64,000 bases of DNA from the NCBI RefSeq assembly GCF_001238295.1, contig NZ_LGXZ01000006.1, positions 124,001-188,000 of the forward strand, given 5' to 3'. The stretch comes from Ruegeria sp. 6PALISEP08 (lineage in GTDB: Bacteria > Pseudomonadota > Alphaproteobacteria > Rhodobacterales > Rhodobacteraceae). Under the pieces are notes generated by a model. That model was not told the origin of the DNA. It did not search any database and saw nothing but the letters and a program-made list of their open reading frames with translations. The number at the start of each line of letters is the position of its first letter. Within the stretch, counting starts at the first letter, position 1. The position numbers and the translations under genes are program-made. Below are positions 24,040 through 33,673 of this stretch, one piece after another.

Positions 24040-25011
24040 TCAGCGTTCCTTTACATAGGGCTCGCCACCCGCACGTGGCGGTACGGCCTTACCGACGAAG
24101 CCAGCCAGAATCACCACCGTCAGGATATAGGGCAAGGCGTCCATCATCTGCACCGGGATCACGATCCCGCCCAGATCGATATTCTGGAACCGCAGCGCAA
24201 CGGCCTGCAACAGGCCAAACAGTAGGCAAGCCCACATGGCGTGCCAAGGGCGCCATTTGGCAAAGATCAGCGCGGCCAGCGCGATGAACCCGCGACCGGC
24301 GGTCATTTCCTTGACGAACCCAGCTTGCAAGGCAGTGGCCAGATAAGCGCCTGCGATGCCGCACAAAACGCCACAGATGGCGACTGCGGCAAAACGCAGA
24401 CCAACCACGGATACACCTGCTGTATCCACTGCCGCGGGGTTTTCCCCCACGGCCCGCAGGCGCAGGCCGAACCGGGTGCGATACAAAACCCACCACGTTG
24501 CTGGAACCATCAGAAACGCCACATAGACCAGGATCGAATGACCCGAGAGCAACTCGGAATAAATCGGGCCGAAAATGGGTACACCACTGAGCGATTCAGC
24601 AAACGGGAAATTAATGGGTTCAAACCGCCCGCCGCCAAAAAGGGATGGTGTGCGACCGCCTTGCTGGAACCAGCTTTGGGCGATCAAAACGGTCAGCCCC
24701 GAGGCGAGAAAGTTGATGGCCACACCCGAGATCAGCTGATTGCCTCGGAATGTGATCGACGCCAGCCCGTGCAGGCCCGACAGCAACATCGAGGACGCGA
24801 TACCGGCCAGCAACCCCAGCCAAACAGATCCCGTGACGGCTGCGATGGCTGCCGAAAAGAAAGCCGCCATCAGCATTTTACCTTCGAGGCCGATGTCAAA
24901 GATACCTGCGCGTTCCGAAAAGAGACCAGCCAGACACGCCAGAAGCAGGGGCGTGGACAGGCGGATCGTCGAATCCAGAACCTGGATGAGGGTAACGAAA
25001 AATTCCATCAC
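24040..25011 (-). CDS. ABC transporter permease, BMP-type nucleoside/nucleobase uptake (second)
   Basis: 323 residues, BPD_transp_2 family, about nine transmembrane helices. ERAGIFDIGLEGKMLMAAFF near the N-terminus and AGRGFIALAALIFAKWRPW in the EAA-like loop are family marks. With the other permease and the duplicated ATPase it forms a PnrA/Nup-type importer. Its ATG overlaps the stop of the first permease (ATGA). Last gene of the operon. Confidence 0.9.
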   Translation of the reverse strand: MMEFFVTLIQVLDSTIRLSTPLLLACLAGLFSERAGIFDIGLEGKMLMAAFFSAAIAAVTGSVWLGLLAGIASSMLLSGLHGLASITFRGNQLISGVAINFLASGLTVLIAQSWFQQGGRTPSLFGGGRFEPINFPFAESLSGVPIFGPIYSELLSGHSILVYVAFLMVPATWWVLYRTRFGLRLRAVGENPAAVDTAGVSVVGLRFAAVAICGVLCGIAGAYLATALQAGFVKEMTAGRGFIALAALIFAKWRPWHAMWACLLFGLLQAVALRFQNIDLGGIVIPVQMMDALPYILTVVILAGFVGKAVPPRAGGEPYVKER

Positions 25012-26102
25012 TCAGCCCTCTTCCGCATACCAAGGAACAGTTTTTCAAGCGGCATCCGCACCATGTTGTCCAGTGCACCGGTGAACAGAATGACTAAAGC
25101 CTGAATGACCACGATCAGCTCACGCGGGATTTGGGTCCAAAGCGCCAGTTCCGCGCCGCCCTGATAGAGAAACCCGAACAACAGTGCCGCAAGGAAAACC
25201 CCAAACGGGTGCGACCGGCCCATCAGCGCGACGGCGATACCGATAAAACCAGCGCCTTCGGTTGGGTTCAGCACCAGACGTTCAGCCTCGCCCATGACGT
25301 TGTTGATGGCCATCATGCCCGCCAATCCACCCGAAATCAGCATCGCAATGATCGTGATCCGTACAGGCGAAATGCCGGCATAAACGGCGCCAGTTTCAGA
25401 ATGTCCGTAGGCCCGAATTTCATAGCCCAGTCGCGTCCGCCAGATCAGGGCCCAAACCACAAAGCAAGCCAGAACTGCCACAAAGAAAGAGATGTTTGCA
25501 GGAGCGCCCCGGAATACAACATTGTCTGCGGTCGAGAACATCGACTGAAAACTCGGCAAGTGCGTGGCTTCGGGGAAGCGCGCCGTTGCAGGGTCCTGCG
25601 AGCCGGCCGGTTTCATTATATTCACCAGCATGTAGTTCAGGAAGGCGGCGGCGATGAAGTTGAACATGATCGTGGTGATCACGATATGGCTGCCACGCTT
25701 GGCTTGCAGATAGGCTGGGATTGCAGCCCAGGCCGCACCAAATAAGGCCGAGGCGGCGCAGGCGGCGAGCAAAGCAATGCTCCAGTGCGGCCATGGGACC
25801 GAAAGACAGATGATCGCGACACCCAGCCCGCCCAGCATGGCCTGACCTTCGCCACCGATGTTGAACAGCCGGGCGTGAAAGGCGACGGCGACCGCAAGGC
25901 CCGTGAACATGAAATTGGTCGCGTAGTAGAGCGTATAGCCCCAACCATAGGTCGACCCCAGCGCGCCGGTCACCATCAGCTTCACAGCGTCGATCGGGTT
26001 CTCGCCGATGGCCAGAATCACAAGCGCCGATAAAATGGCCGCCAGAAGCAAACTGATCAGAGGGATCAGGATTACATCGGCCCATTTAGGCATTTTTTCC
26101 AT
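25008..26102 (-). CDS. ABC transporter permease, BMP-type (first)
   Basis: 364 residues, BPD_transp_2 family. RLFNIGGEGQAMLGGLGVAI is the conserved N-terminal loop and NPTEGAGFIGIAVALMGRSHP the coupling loop contacting the ATPase. I start at MEKMPKWAD (26102), separated from the ATPase stop by one base and preceded by GGGGGAGG; an extension to 26126 would overlap the ATPase. Confidence 0.9.
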   Translation of the reverse strand: MEKMPKWADVILIPLISLLLAAILSALVILAIGENPIDAVKLMVTGALGSTYGWGYTLYYATNFMFTGLAVAVAFHARLFNIGGEGQAMLGGLGVAIICLSVPWPHWSIALLAACAASALFGAAWAAIPAYLQAKRGSHIVITTIMFNFIAAAFLNYMLVNIMKPAGSQDPATARFPEATHLPSFQSMFSTADNVVFRGAPANISFFVAVLACFVVWALIWRTRLGYEIRAYGHSETGAVYAGISPVRITIIAMLISGGLAGMMAINNVMGEAERLVLNPTEGAGFIGIAVALMGRSHPFGVFLAALLFGFLYQGGAELALWTQIPRELIVVIQALVILFTGALDNMVRMPLEKLFLGMRKRAE

Positions 26103-26103
26103 G

Positions 26104-27633
26104 TTACGCGGCCTCCCCCGCAACACCGGCCATCAACAGGCCCAGTTCTTTTTCATCTGTTTCGTGAGGCAGGCGTTCGCCCATGATGTGACCGTCGAAC
26201 ATCACCGCAATCCGGTCGGATAGCGAGAAGATCTCTTCCAGTTCGACCGAGACAAGCAGGATCGCTTTGCCCTGATCCCGCAGCGCGACGATTTGCTTGT
26301 GAATGAACTCAATCGCACCGATGTCCACGCCGCGGGTCGGTTGTCCGACCAGCAGAAGGTCCGGGTTCCGCTCAATCTCGCGCGCGACGACGATCTTCTG
26401 TTGGTTGCCGCCCGAAAAGCTCTTGGCGGCCAGCCATGCGTCGGGCGGACGGACGTCGAATTTCTCGATTTTGGCTTCGGTATCGGCGCGCAGGGCAGCA
26501 TTGTCCATGAAGATGCCACGTTGGTAGGCCGGGTCGCGGTGATAGCCGAAGGCCACATTCTCCCAAGCGTGGAAATCCATAATCAGGCCCTCGCGCTGCC
26601 GATCTTCCGGCACATGCGCGATATGCTGGGCACGGCGGGCCTGCCCGTCCGATCCTGCGCCGCTCAGCGCCAGAGTCTGGCCGTTCAGTTTGATCGTGCC
26701 CTGACCCGGGCGCATACCGCCCAGAACCTCAAGCAACTCTGACTGACCGTTCCCGGCGACACCAGCAATGCCAACGATTTCACCGGCACGCACTGTCAGG
26801 TCGATACCTTTGACCCGTTCCACACCCGCCGCATCGAAAACGCTCAGTTTTTCAATTTCAAGGATGGGTTTGCCGGGTTTTGCGGGCACCTTGTCGACCT
26901 GCAACAGAACCTTGCGACCTACCATCAGCTCGGCCAGCTCTTCGGGGCTGGTCTCGGACGTTTTGACAGTCGCTGTCATCTGCCCCCGCCGCATGACCGA
27001 AACGGTGTCAGTGTTTTCCATGATCTCGCGCAGCTTGTGCGTGATCACGATGATCGTTTTCCCCTCGGCCCGCAGACGATCGAGAATGCGGAACAACTGA
27101 TCGGCTTCAGCCGGGGTCAGCACGCCAGTGGGTTCGTCCAGAATCAGAATCTCGGCCTTGCGATACAGCGCTTTCAGGATCTCGACCCGCTGCTGCATCC
27201 CCACGCCAATCTCATCGATACGCTTGTCGGGATCAACGAACAGTTCGTATTCTTCCTCAAGCTCTTTGAGCTCTTTACGGGCTTTGGACAAAGACGGCGC
27301 CAGCAGCCCGCCATCTTCGGCACCCAGAACGATGTTTTCCAGAACGGTAAAATTCTCCACCAGCTTGAAGTGCTGGAACACCATCCCGATGCCCGAGGCG
27401 ATGGCTGCCTGGCTATCGGGGATATCGGTCTTGGTGCCGTTAATCCAGATTTCACCTTTGTCGGCTTTGTAGAAGCCGAAGAGGATGCTCATCAACGTAG
27501 ATTTACCCGCACCGTTTTCACCGATGATCCCATGGATCGTCCCGGGGGCGACGCTGATGGAAATGTCTTTGTTGGCCTGAACCGGCCCAAAGGCTTTGGA
27601 AATCCCTTTGAGCTCAATGGCGGGGACGGTCAT
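26104..27633 (-). CDS. ABC transporter ATP-binding protein with two ABC domains
   Basis: 509 residues. The first domain has Walker [10 protein letters not shown] (38-46), the second the degenerate GVAGNGQSE loop usual in this family, with signature [15 protein letters not shown] and Walker [14 protein letters not shown]. This duplicated layout is typical of BMP-type nucleoside and of sugar (RbsA-like) importers; the BMP binding protein next door decides for nucleosides or nucleobases. Positions 27634-27719 hold no gene. Confidence 0.92.
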   Translation of the reverse strand: MTVPAIELKGISKAFGPVQANKDISISVAPGTIHGIIGENGAGKSTLMSILFGFYKADKGEIWINGTKTDIPDSQAAIASGIGMVFQHFKLVENFTVLENIVLGAEDGGLLAPSLSKARKELKELEEEYELFVDPDKRIDEIGVGMQQRVEILKALYRKAEILILDEPTGVLTPAEADQLFRILDRLRAEGKTIIVITHKLREIMENTDTVSVMRRGQMTATVKTSETSPEELAELMVGRKVLLQVDKVPAKPGKPILEIEKLSVFDAAGVERVKGIDLTVRAGEIVGIAGVAGNGQSELLEVLGGMRPGQGTIKLNGQTLALSGAGSDGQARRAQHIAHVPEDRQREGLIMDFHAWENVAFGYHRDPAYQRGIFMDNAALRADTEAKIEKFDVRPPDAWLAAKSFSGGNQQKIVVAREIERNPDLLLVGQPTRGVDIGAIEFIHKQIVALRDQGKAILLVSVELEEIFSLSDRIAVMFDGHIMGERLPHETDEKELGLLMAGVAGEAA

Positions 27634-27719
27634 GTCTTGTCCTCAATTGCCGAAGGGGCCGCGCAGACGGCGCGGCAGAGTAGAGGCGAGGCGGAGGAAA
27701 CCCCCGCCCCGCGTGTGTC

Positions 27720-28718
27720 TTAGAACTGCAGTGCCGGGCAGCTGTCGTTCTCGTAGTAGCTGACAACGTTGATATCACCGTTGATGATACCCTTGCGGGC
27801 TTCGTCCACAGCATCGCTCATGCGAACCGAAACAAGCTCTTTGTTGTTTTCGTCCATGGCGACGCCAACACCGTCGTCGGCCAGACCCATTACGAAGACA
27901 CCGGTTTCGACGCCGTCACCCGCTTTCATCGCTTCATACACGGCTACGTCCACACGTTTCAGCATTGAAGTCAGCACTTTGCCGGGATGCAGGTGATTCT
28001 GGTTGCTGTCGACACCGATCGACAGGATGCCTTCGTCAGCTGCGGTCTGCAGAACGCCAACGCCAGTTCCGCCTGCCGCGGCATAAATCACGTCAGCGCC
28101 TTGGCTGATCTGTGCTTTGGTAAGCTCGGAACCTTTTACAGGATCGTTCCATGCAGCTGGGGTCGTTCCGGTCATGTTGGCAATTACGTTAACATCCGGG
28201 TTAACGGCCTTGGCACCCTGTGCATAACCGCAACCAAAGTGACGGATAAGCGGTACGTCCATGCCTCCGATGAAACCAACCGTGCCAGATTCGGACGCCA
28301 TGGCCGCCATCATTCCAACAAGATACGAGCCCTCATGTTCGGCAAAGCCGACCTGACGCAGGTTCGGCGCGTCCAGCCAAGTCACATCAACAACAACAAA
28401 TTTGGTGTCGGGATAGTCCGGTGCGACCGTGCTGAGAGGGTCTGCCATGGCAAATCCCATGGTGATGATCGGGTTCGCGCCTGCTTCGGCAAAACGGCGG
28501 AGGGCCTGCTCGCGCTGGGCTTCCGATTGCAGTTCAATCTCGCGGTACTTCCCGCCCGTTTCGTTCGCCCAACGTTGTGCACCGTTATGCGCGGCTTCGT
28601 TGAACGATTTGTCGAACTTGCCGCCCAGATCAAAGATCAGCGCCGGTTCGGCCAGTGCGGCACCTGCGGTCAGCGCGACCGCAGCGGCAGCACCCATCAA
28701 GGATTTCATCAGGGTCAT
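27720..28718 (-). CDS. BMP family (PnrA-like) substrate-binding protein
   Basis: 332 residues. Signal peptide with ALTAGAALAEP cleavage region, so periplasmic rather than a lipoprotein. IFDLGGKFDKSFNEAAHNGA is the BMP/PnrA ligand-loop signature. Members bind purine nucleosides, and some bind bases. First gene of the transporter operon. A candidate promoter and a RutR-like operator lie upstream, suggesting nitrogen or nucleobase control. Confidence 0.92.
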   Translation of the reverse strand: MTLMKSLMGAAAAVALTAGAALAEPALIFDLGGKFDKSFNEAAHNGAQRWANETGGKYREIELQSEAQREQALRRFAEAGANPIITMGFAMADPLSTVAPDYPDTKFVVVDVTWLDAPNLRQVGFAEHEGSYLVGMMAAMASESGTVGFIGGMDVPLIRHFGCGYAQGAKAVNPDVNVIANMTGTTPAAWNDPVKGSELTKAQISQGADVIYAAAGGTGVGVLQTAADEGILSIGVDSNQNHLHPGKVLTSMLKRVDVAVYEAMKAGDGVETGVFVMGLADDGVGVAMDENNKELVSVRMSDAVDEARKGIINGDINVVSYYENDSCPALQF

Positions 28719-28804
28719 TTCAGTCTCCCAGTTTTATGTTGGCACGGGTTTAGATTAGTCCCGTTTACCCACTTTTAGCGAGCATAACTGTTGTGATGGC
28801 GGGT

Positions 28805-28834
28805 ATTAAGAGGGTTTGCAACCGTCGGGGTCAA
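28805..28834 (-). promoter_or_regulatory. Candidate promoter of the BMP transporter operon
   Basis: On the minus strand, -35 TTGACC (28834-28829) and -10 CTTAAT (28810-28805) with an 18-base spacer, about 87 bases upstream of the binding-protein start. Confidence 0.4.
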
Positions 28835-28842
28835 TTGATTTC

Positions 28843-28856
28843 TGACCAAATGGTCT
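28843..28856. promoter_or_regulatory. RutR-like operator TGACCA-AA-TGGTC
   Basis: TGACCAAATGGTCT contains GACCA-N2-TGGTC, the core of the known Escherichia coli RutR site TTGACCA-N2-TGGTCAA. It lies 8 bases upstream of the candidate -35 of the BMP transporter operon. RutR senses uracil/thymine and controls pyrimidine use. Confidence 0.55.
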
Positions 28857-28875
28857 AAAAAATCACTGATTTCCG

Positions 28876-29289
28876 TTACGGCAAGCTGCGTTCCATTACG
28901 AGTGCGTCGATTTTCGGGCCGAATTCCCGCGCATAGTAGTCTTTTCGCAGGCCGCATTGATAATATTCACAGCGTTGGTACAGCTTGATGGCCGCCATAT
29001 TGTCTGCCGCGACGTCCAGAAATGCCCGACTCGCCTTCATAGCGACGGCTTGTTCGTGCCAATGGCGCATGATGTTAAGCGCCAGACCTTGCCGTTGCAT
29101 TGAGGGGTGAGTCGCAATCGTCAACAGTTCGGCCTCACCCGCGATCACCTGGACCAGGGCGAAGCAGTTTGAATCCCCAACATAATAGGCGAACGGGTTC
29201 ACAAGCAGGCTGGCAAATTCGCTGGTAGACCACGGGCGCGATTGCGTGAAGGCTGCGGCATGAGTCGATGCCATCTCGTGCGGGGTCAT
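28876..29289 (-). CDS. rimI: Ribosomal-protein-alanine N-acetyltransferase-like GNAT
   Basis: 137 residues, GNAT fold: acetyl-CoA motif IATHPSMQRQGLALNIM and the C-terminal LDVAADNMAAIKLYQRCEY typical of RimI, which acetylates S18. Start MTPHEMASTHAAAF at 29289 overlaps the tsaB stop by four bases; a longer in-frame form lies inside tsaB. Order nfu-tsaB-rimI is common in Rhodobacterales. Confidence 0.88.
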   Translation of the reverse strand: MTPHEMASTHAAAFTQSRPWSTSEFASLLVNPFAYYVGDSNCFALVQVIAGEAELLTIATHPSMQRQGLALNIMRHWHEQAVAMKASRAFLDVAADNMAAIKLYQRCEYYQCGLRKDYYAREFGPKIDALVMERSLP

Positions 29290-29876
29290 TCGTCCAACAG
29301 GACCGGGGGCACATCGCGCGACGGGGCGGCATCTGCGGGTCTGACATACAGAGGTGCTGGTGATGCGCTGACATCGTGCCACCGTTCGGCGGTCAGTCGG
29401 GCAATGGCGCGGGCCTGTTTTTCTGGATCGGTGCAGGAAAACAAAGGTCCGAGCGACTCGGCTTCAACCCTTTGCATCAGACGTGGATCGAAGCCAGGGA
29501 CCTGCACATAAACCTGATCACGCGGGGCAGGAATACAGGGAAGCTGGTCCGCATTGATTAGTTCCGTCAAAGCATCGAACCCTGAAACGCCCACGGCCGG
29601 AACGCCGAGACCCAACGAAAGCCCGCGTGCGGCAGAGACCGAGATTCGAATGCCTGTGAAATTTCCTGGGCCGATGCCCACACCGATTGCATCCAAGTCC
29701 GCCCATACGCAATCGGCCTGGGCAAGCACGTCTTCGAGCAGCGGTACAAGGCGCTCGGCTTGCCCGCGTGACATTGCTTCGGCCCGAGATGCAACGATTT
29801 CGCGGCCACGCAGCAAAGCGGCCGCGCAATGCGCGGCCGATGTATCAAATGCCAGAATCGTCGGGTCAGACGGCAA
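29286..29876 (-). CDS. tsaB: tRNA threonylcarbamoyladenosine biosynthesis protein TsaB
   Basis: 196 residues, ASKHA fold. LAFDTSAAHCAAALL at the N-terminus and GVGIGPGNFTGIRISVSAAR are hallmark TsaB motifs. It is the non-catalytic partner of TsaD in making t6A37 of ANN-decoding tRNAs. Its start overlaps nfu by 11 bases. Confidence 0.95.
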   Translation of the reverse strand: MPSDPTILAFDTSAAHCAAALLRGREIVASRAEAMSRGQAERLVPLLEDVLAQADCVWADLDAIGVGIGPGNFTGIRISVSAARGLSLGLGVPAVGVSGFDALTELINADQLPCIPAPRDQVYVQVPGFDPRLMQRVEAESLGPLFSCTDPEKQARAIARLTAERWHDVSASPAPLYVRPADAAPSRDVPPVLLDE

Positions 29877-30429
29877 CAGGGCGAACCTCGGTCACTTCTG
29901 GGATGTAGTGGCGCAGCAGGTTTTCGATACCCATCTTCAGGGTCAGCGTCGAAGACGGGCAGCCTGCGCAGGCCCCCTGCATGTGCAGGTACACGACGCC
30001 CCGATCAAACCCGTGGAACGTGATGTCACCGCCATCTTGTGCCACTGCAGGGCGTACTCGACTGTCCAGCAAGTCTTTGATCTGGTTGACGATATCAGCA
30101 TCTTCTCCGGTGTGTTCGGCATGGCCCGAGGCCGCGACGGCATCTGCGCCCATGACTGGTTGACCGGATTGATAATGCTCCATCACCGCGCCCAGAATGG
30201 CCGGTTTGATGTGATCCCATTGAACGTCATCGGATTTGGTTACAGTGACAAAATCATTGCCAAAGAACACACCGGTGACGCCATTGACGGCAAAGATTCG
30301 ATTGGCCAACGGGGACTTCTCGCCCGCTTCTGCCGTAGGAAAATCGGCGGTTCCAGCCTCAAGCACCGTTTGGCCGGGCAAGAATTTCAACGTGGCCGGG
30401 TTTGGGGTGGATTCGGTCTGGATGAACAT
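29866..30429 (-). CDS. NifU-like Fe-S scaffold/carrier protein (Nfu)
   Basis: 187 residues. N-terminal Nfu_N domain starting MFIQTESTPNPATLKFLPGQ; C-terminal NifU domain with CAGC (C154, C157) that binds a [4Fe-4S] cluster for transfer to client enzymes. Succinate dehydrogenase subunit SdhB is the kind of client expected, though no direct link is visible. Co-transcribed with tsaB and rimI. Confidence 0.93.
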   Translation of the reverse strand: MFIQTESTPNPATLKFLPGQTVLEAGTADFPTAEAGEKSPLANRIFAVNGVTGVFFGNDFVTVTKSDDVQWDHIKPAILGAVMEHYQSGQPVMGADAVAASGHAEHTGEDADIVNQIKDLLDSRVRPAVAQDGGDITFHGFDRGVVYLHMQGACAGCPSSTLTLKMGIENLLRHYIPEVTEVRPVAV

Positions 30430-30498
30430 GAGGCAGCTCCGTCTGATGTGCCTTTGATATGCGCGCAGGGGCGCGGGAAGTCAAGATTTGGAACTATT

Positions 30499-31092
30499 CT
30501 AAATTGTAGCCGCGTGATCCAGGGCTGCGTCCAGCCGATCATCACCCCAATACAATTCATCTCCGGCTAAAAAACTGGGTGCTCCGAACAGATCAAGCTC
30601 TTTGACGCGCGCCGATTGCGCAAACAGGGCTGCCTTGATGTCCGCGTCTTGTGTGCGGTTCAGTATGTTAAGCGGCAGACCCGCCGTTTCCAGGCACCTC
30701 TTCAACACATCCTTTTCCGAGATATCCTGGCCTTGCCCAAACTCTGCCCGATAGACAGCCCGCACAAATGCGGCCCTTTCGGAGTGCTGTTCGATGGCCA
30801 GTGTCAGGCGCGCCGCTGTCAGGGAGTTTTGTGGAAATGGGTCGGGTCGCACAAAGGGCAGCCCCCGTGCCGCGCAAAGGCGTTCCATGTCACGCCACAT
30901 GTAACGGCCTTTGGCTGGATAGATGTTGAACGGTGAGTTGCGCCATCCCTGATCCGCGAAAACCGGCCCAAGCAAGAAAGGATGCCATTCGACGGAAACA
31001 CCCTTTTCCTGCGCGGCATCTTCGATCCGCATCGCACTGAGATAGGAATAGGTCGAGGCGAATTCGAACCAGAACTGTATCGTCTTCGCCAT
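30499..31092 (-). CDS. 2-hydroxychromene-2-carboxylate isomerase family (DsbA-like)
   Basis: 197 residues, kappa-GST/DsbA-like fold: FWFEFASTYSYLSAMRIEDA carries the active-site serine in place of CxxC, and FGAPSFLAGDELYWGDDRLD is the conserved C-terminal cis-proline region. The named reaction is from naphthalene breakdown; in roseobacters it is more likely a glutathione-dependent isomerase or reductase of unknown substrate. It lies 9 bases after the universal stress gene. Confidence 0.85.
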   Translation of the reverse strand: MAKTIQFWFEFASTYSYLSAMRIEDAAQEKGVSVEWHPFLLGPVFADQGWRNSPFNIYPAKGRYMWRDMERLCAARGLPFVRPDPFPQNSLTAARLTLAIEQHSERAAFVRAVYRAEFGQGQDISEKDVLKRCLETAGLPLNILNRTQDADIKAALFAQSARVKELDLFGAPSFLAGDELYWGDDRLDAALDHAATI

Positions 31093-31101
31093 CCTCGGTC
31101 C

Positions 31102-31557
31102 TCAGGTAATTTCTTCCAGCTTCTCTTTGCTCAGATCGCCGGGCACGATCGTGATCGGGATTGGCAGGCTGCCCGAGTTCTTCGTTAACTGAGTCACCAG
31201 TGGGCCGGGGCCCTTCTTGTCGGTACCCGCCCCAAGCACAAGCACGCCGATCTCGGGGTCTGACTGCACATGTTCTATGATTTGCGACACCGGATCACCT
31301 TCGCGAATGGCCAGCTCAGGTTCGATGTTTTGTTTGTCGCGCATCCATTTTGCAAAAACCTCGAAATGGGCATGGATACGCTCGCGTGCTTCTTCACGCA
31401 TGGTTTCAGCCACACCAATCCAGTGGTTGAACTCATCTGGCGGGATCACCGACAGGATCGTCACTCCGCCACCTGTGTGTGCGGCGCGCATCGCGGCAAA
31501 TCGCATCGCATTCAGACATTCGCGGCTGTCATCCAGAATAACTAGAAACTTACGCAT
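31102..31557 (-). CDS. Universal stress protein (UspA family)
   Basis: 151 residues: MRKFLVILDDSRECLNAMRF and LVLGAGTDKKGPGPLVTQL. The usual ATP-binding G-x2-G-x9-G(S/T) pattern is only partly kept (GAGTDKKGPG), so nucleotide binding is uncertain. Start set at 31557 after GAAGAGG; a TTG five codons upstream is unlikely. Confidence 0.88.
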   Translation of the reverse strand: MRKFLVILDDSRECLNAMRFAAMRAAHTGGGVTILSVIPPDEFNHWIGVAETMREEARERIHAHFEVFAKWMRDKQNIEPELAIREGDPVSQIIEHVQSDPEIGVLVLGAGTDKKGPGPLVTQLTKNSGSLPIPITIVPGDLSKEKLEEIT

Positions 31558-31634
31558 GGGTGTCCTCTTCAAGTTTCAGGGATCATGCCCCAGAGGTTGC
31601 GCGCTGGCAACTCGGACACGTCCAAAGCGACAGG

Positions 31635-32498
31635 CTAGCGTTCGCTTGCAGCCCAGTCCCAATAAAGTGTGCGGGCCCGGCGGGCAATAGGGCCAACCTG
31701 AAATTGCGTATCGTCCAGAGCGGTGACAGGCGTGACCTTGTTCATGTTGCCGGACATGAACACTTCGTCGGCCTCGTGAAAACCCTCAAAGCTCAGAACC
31801 GTCTCGTGAATCGTCACACCATCCTCGCGCAGATTCTTGATATGCCGCGCCCGCGTGATCCCTGCCAGGAAAGTGCCGTTCGGGGCAGGCGTAAACACTT
31901 CGCCGTCCCTGACCATGAAGATGTTGGCTGTTGCGGTCTCGGCCACATTTCCCATCGCATCAGCGACCAGAGCGTTCGAGAACCCTTTTGATCGCGCCTC
32001 TTGCAGCATGCGTGCGTTGTTGGGGTACAGGCAACCGGCCTTGGCATTTACGACCGAACTTTCCAGCACAGGACGGCGGAATCGTGTCGTTGTCAGTGTG
32101 ACCGAGGCGGTTTCCGGCGCCATCGGTATCTCTTCCAGACAAATGGCAAAACCCGTGCTGTTTTCCTGCGGAACGATCGCGGTTTGGTCCCCGTCGATCC
32201 CCCAATACATCGGGCGGATGTAGACGGCTGTGTCCGGGCTGTAGGCCTGCAATCCTTCGTGCACCAGTTCAACCATCTGTTCCGTCGAAAAGGTAGGGGT
32301 CAGCATCAAGGCTTCGGCGGACCGGTTCACCCGTGCGCAATGCGCGTGCAAGTCGGGCGCAAGGCCGTCGAAATAACGTGCGCCGTCAAAGACGGACGAC
32401 CCCAGCCAGGCACCATGATCAGCTGCGCGCATGATTGGCGCGTTGCCCTCATGCCATTGCCCTTCAAAATAGGTCCGGATGTTCTTGCCGGTTGCCAT
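31635..32498 (-). CDS. ilvE: Branched-chain amino acid aminotransferase (class IV PLP)
   Basis: 287 residues. ADHGAWLGSSVFDGARYFDG marks the N-terminal domain, VNAKAGCLYPNNARMLQEA contains the PLP lysine, and FMVRDGEVFTPAPNGTFLAGITR the cofactor site. Transfers amino groups between Leu/Ile/Val and 2-oxoglutarate. Length and motifs fit IlvE, though some close class IV enzymes act on other substrates. Flanked by trpS and usp. Confidence 0.85.
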   Translation of the reverse strand: MATGKNIRTYFEGQWHEGNAPIMRAADHGAWLGSSVFDGARYFDGLAPDLHAHCARVNRSAEALMLTPTFSTEQMVELVHEGLQAYSPDTAVYIRPMYWGIDGDQTAIVPQENSTGFAICLEEIPMAPETASVTLTTTRFRRPVLESSVVNAKAGCLYPNNARMLQEARSKGFSNALVADAMGNVAETATANIFMVRDGEVFTPAPNGTFLAGITRARHIKNLREDGVTIHETVLSFEGFHEADEVFMSGNMNKVTPVTALDDTQFQVGPIARRARTLYWDWAASER

Positions 32499-32557
32499 GA
32501 CGCCCTCCTCTTATTCAGGCAAACCCTAGGAGGGCGTCAGGCGAAGGTCCAGCCCAA

Positions 32558-33586
32558 TCAGCGCGTTGCTGATCCAACCATACCCACGATTTCGTAGGTC
32601 TTTTGCAGGACCGGGGCTGCGATCTCGCGCGCGCGTTCAGCCCCACGGGCCAGAATCCGGTCAATCTCGGCCTGATCTGCCATCAAACGAGACATCTCGG
32701 TCGAAATCGGAGCCAGTTTCGCCACTGCCAGATCGGCCAGCATCGGTTTGAAGTCACCAAACTGCTTGCTGCCTACCTCTGACAGAACCTGTTCTACGCT
32801 CTGATCGTTCAGGGCTGCGTAGATATTGACTAGATTGCGCGCCTCGGGTCGGTCCTCCAACCCTTCGGTATCCGACGGCAGCGCATCGGGGTCAGTCTTG
32901 GCTTTGCGGATTTTCTTGGCAATCGTGTCTGCGTCGTCGGTCAGGTTGATGCGACTCATGTCCGAAGGGTCGGATTTCGACATCTTCTTTGATCCGTCCC
33001 GCAAGCTCATGACGCGGGTTGCCGCGCCTTCGATCACCGGCTCGGTCACAGGGAAGAAATCGACGCCAAAATCGTTGTTGAATTTGATCGCAATGTCGCG
33101 CGTCAACTCAAGGTGCTGTTTCTGATCCTCACCGACCGGCACGTGTGTCGCGTGATAGATCAGAATGTCAGCTGCCATCAGGGACGGATAGGCAAAAAGT
33201 CCCAGAGACGCGTTCTGCTGGTTCTTGCCTGCCTTGTCCTTCCACTGGGTCATCCGCTGCATCCAGCCCATGCGGGCGACACAGTTGAAAACCCACGCCA
33301 ATTGCGCATGTTCGGGTACTTGGCTTTGGTTGAACAGGATCGATTGTTCGGGGTCGATGCCCGCCGCGATGAAACCTGCGCACAACTCACGTGTATTGTG
33401 GGACAGCGCTGCGGGATCCTGCCATGTGGTGATCGCATGCAGATCGACCATGCAATAGATGGTTTCGAACTCTGTACCCTGCATATCCACAAAGCGCTTC
33501 ATCGCGCCCAGATAGTTGCCCAGGGTCAGCCCACCAGAAGGCTGGATGCCGGAAAACACGCGCGGCGTGAACTGGGTCTCGGTCAT
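32558..33586 (-). CDS. trpS: Tryptophanyl-tRNA synthetase
   Basis: 342 residues, class I. HIGH-like region is [14 protein letters not shown] and the KMSKS loop is [28 protein letters not shown] and [15 protein letters not shown] are typical TrpS sequence. It is divergent from the rhomboid-like gene. Confidence 0.96.
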   Translation of the reverse strand: MTETQFTPRVFSGIQPSGGLTLGNYLGAMKRFVDMQGTEFETIYCMVDLHAITTWQDPAALSHNTRELCAGFIAAGIDPEQSILFNQSQVPEHAQLAWVFNCVARMGWMQRMTQWKDKAGKNQQNASLGLFAYPSLMAADILIYHATHVPVGEDQKQHLELTRDIAIKFNNDFGVDFFPVTEPVIEGAATRVMSLRDGSKKMSKSDPSDMSRINLTDDADTIAKKIRKAKTDPDALPSDTEGLEDRPEARNLVNIYAALNDQSVEQVLSEVGSKQFGDFKPMLADLAVAKLAPISTEMSRLMADQAEIDRILARGAERAREIAAPVLQKTYEIVGMVGSATR

Positions 33587-33673
33587 CGAAGGGAACTCCC
33601 GTCTGGAAAAATCAGCCCCCGTCGCTTACCCATGAGGCACAGGGACGTCAACAGCCGCGAAAGGCCCCGCCCA

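Noticed and set aside
33113..33673. N-terminal extension of the rhomboid-like gene
   Set aside because: Runs antisense to trpS; the hydrophobic, family-like sequence begins at the ATG at 33674.
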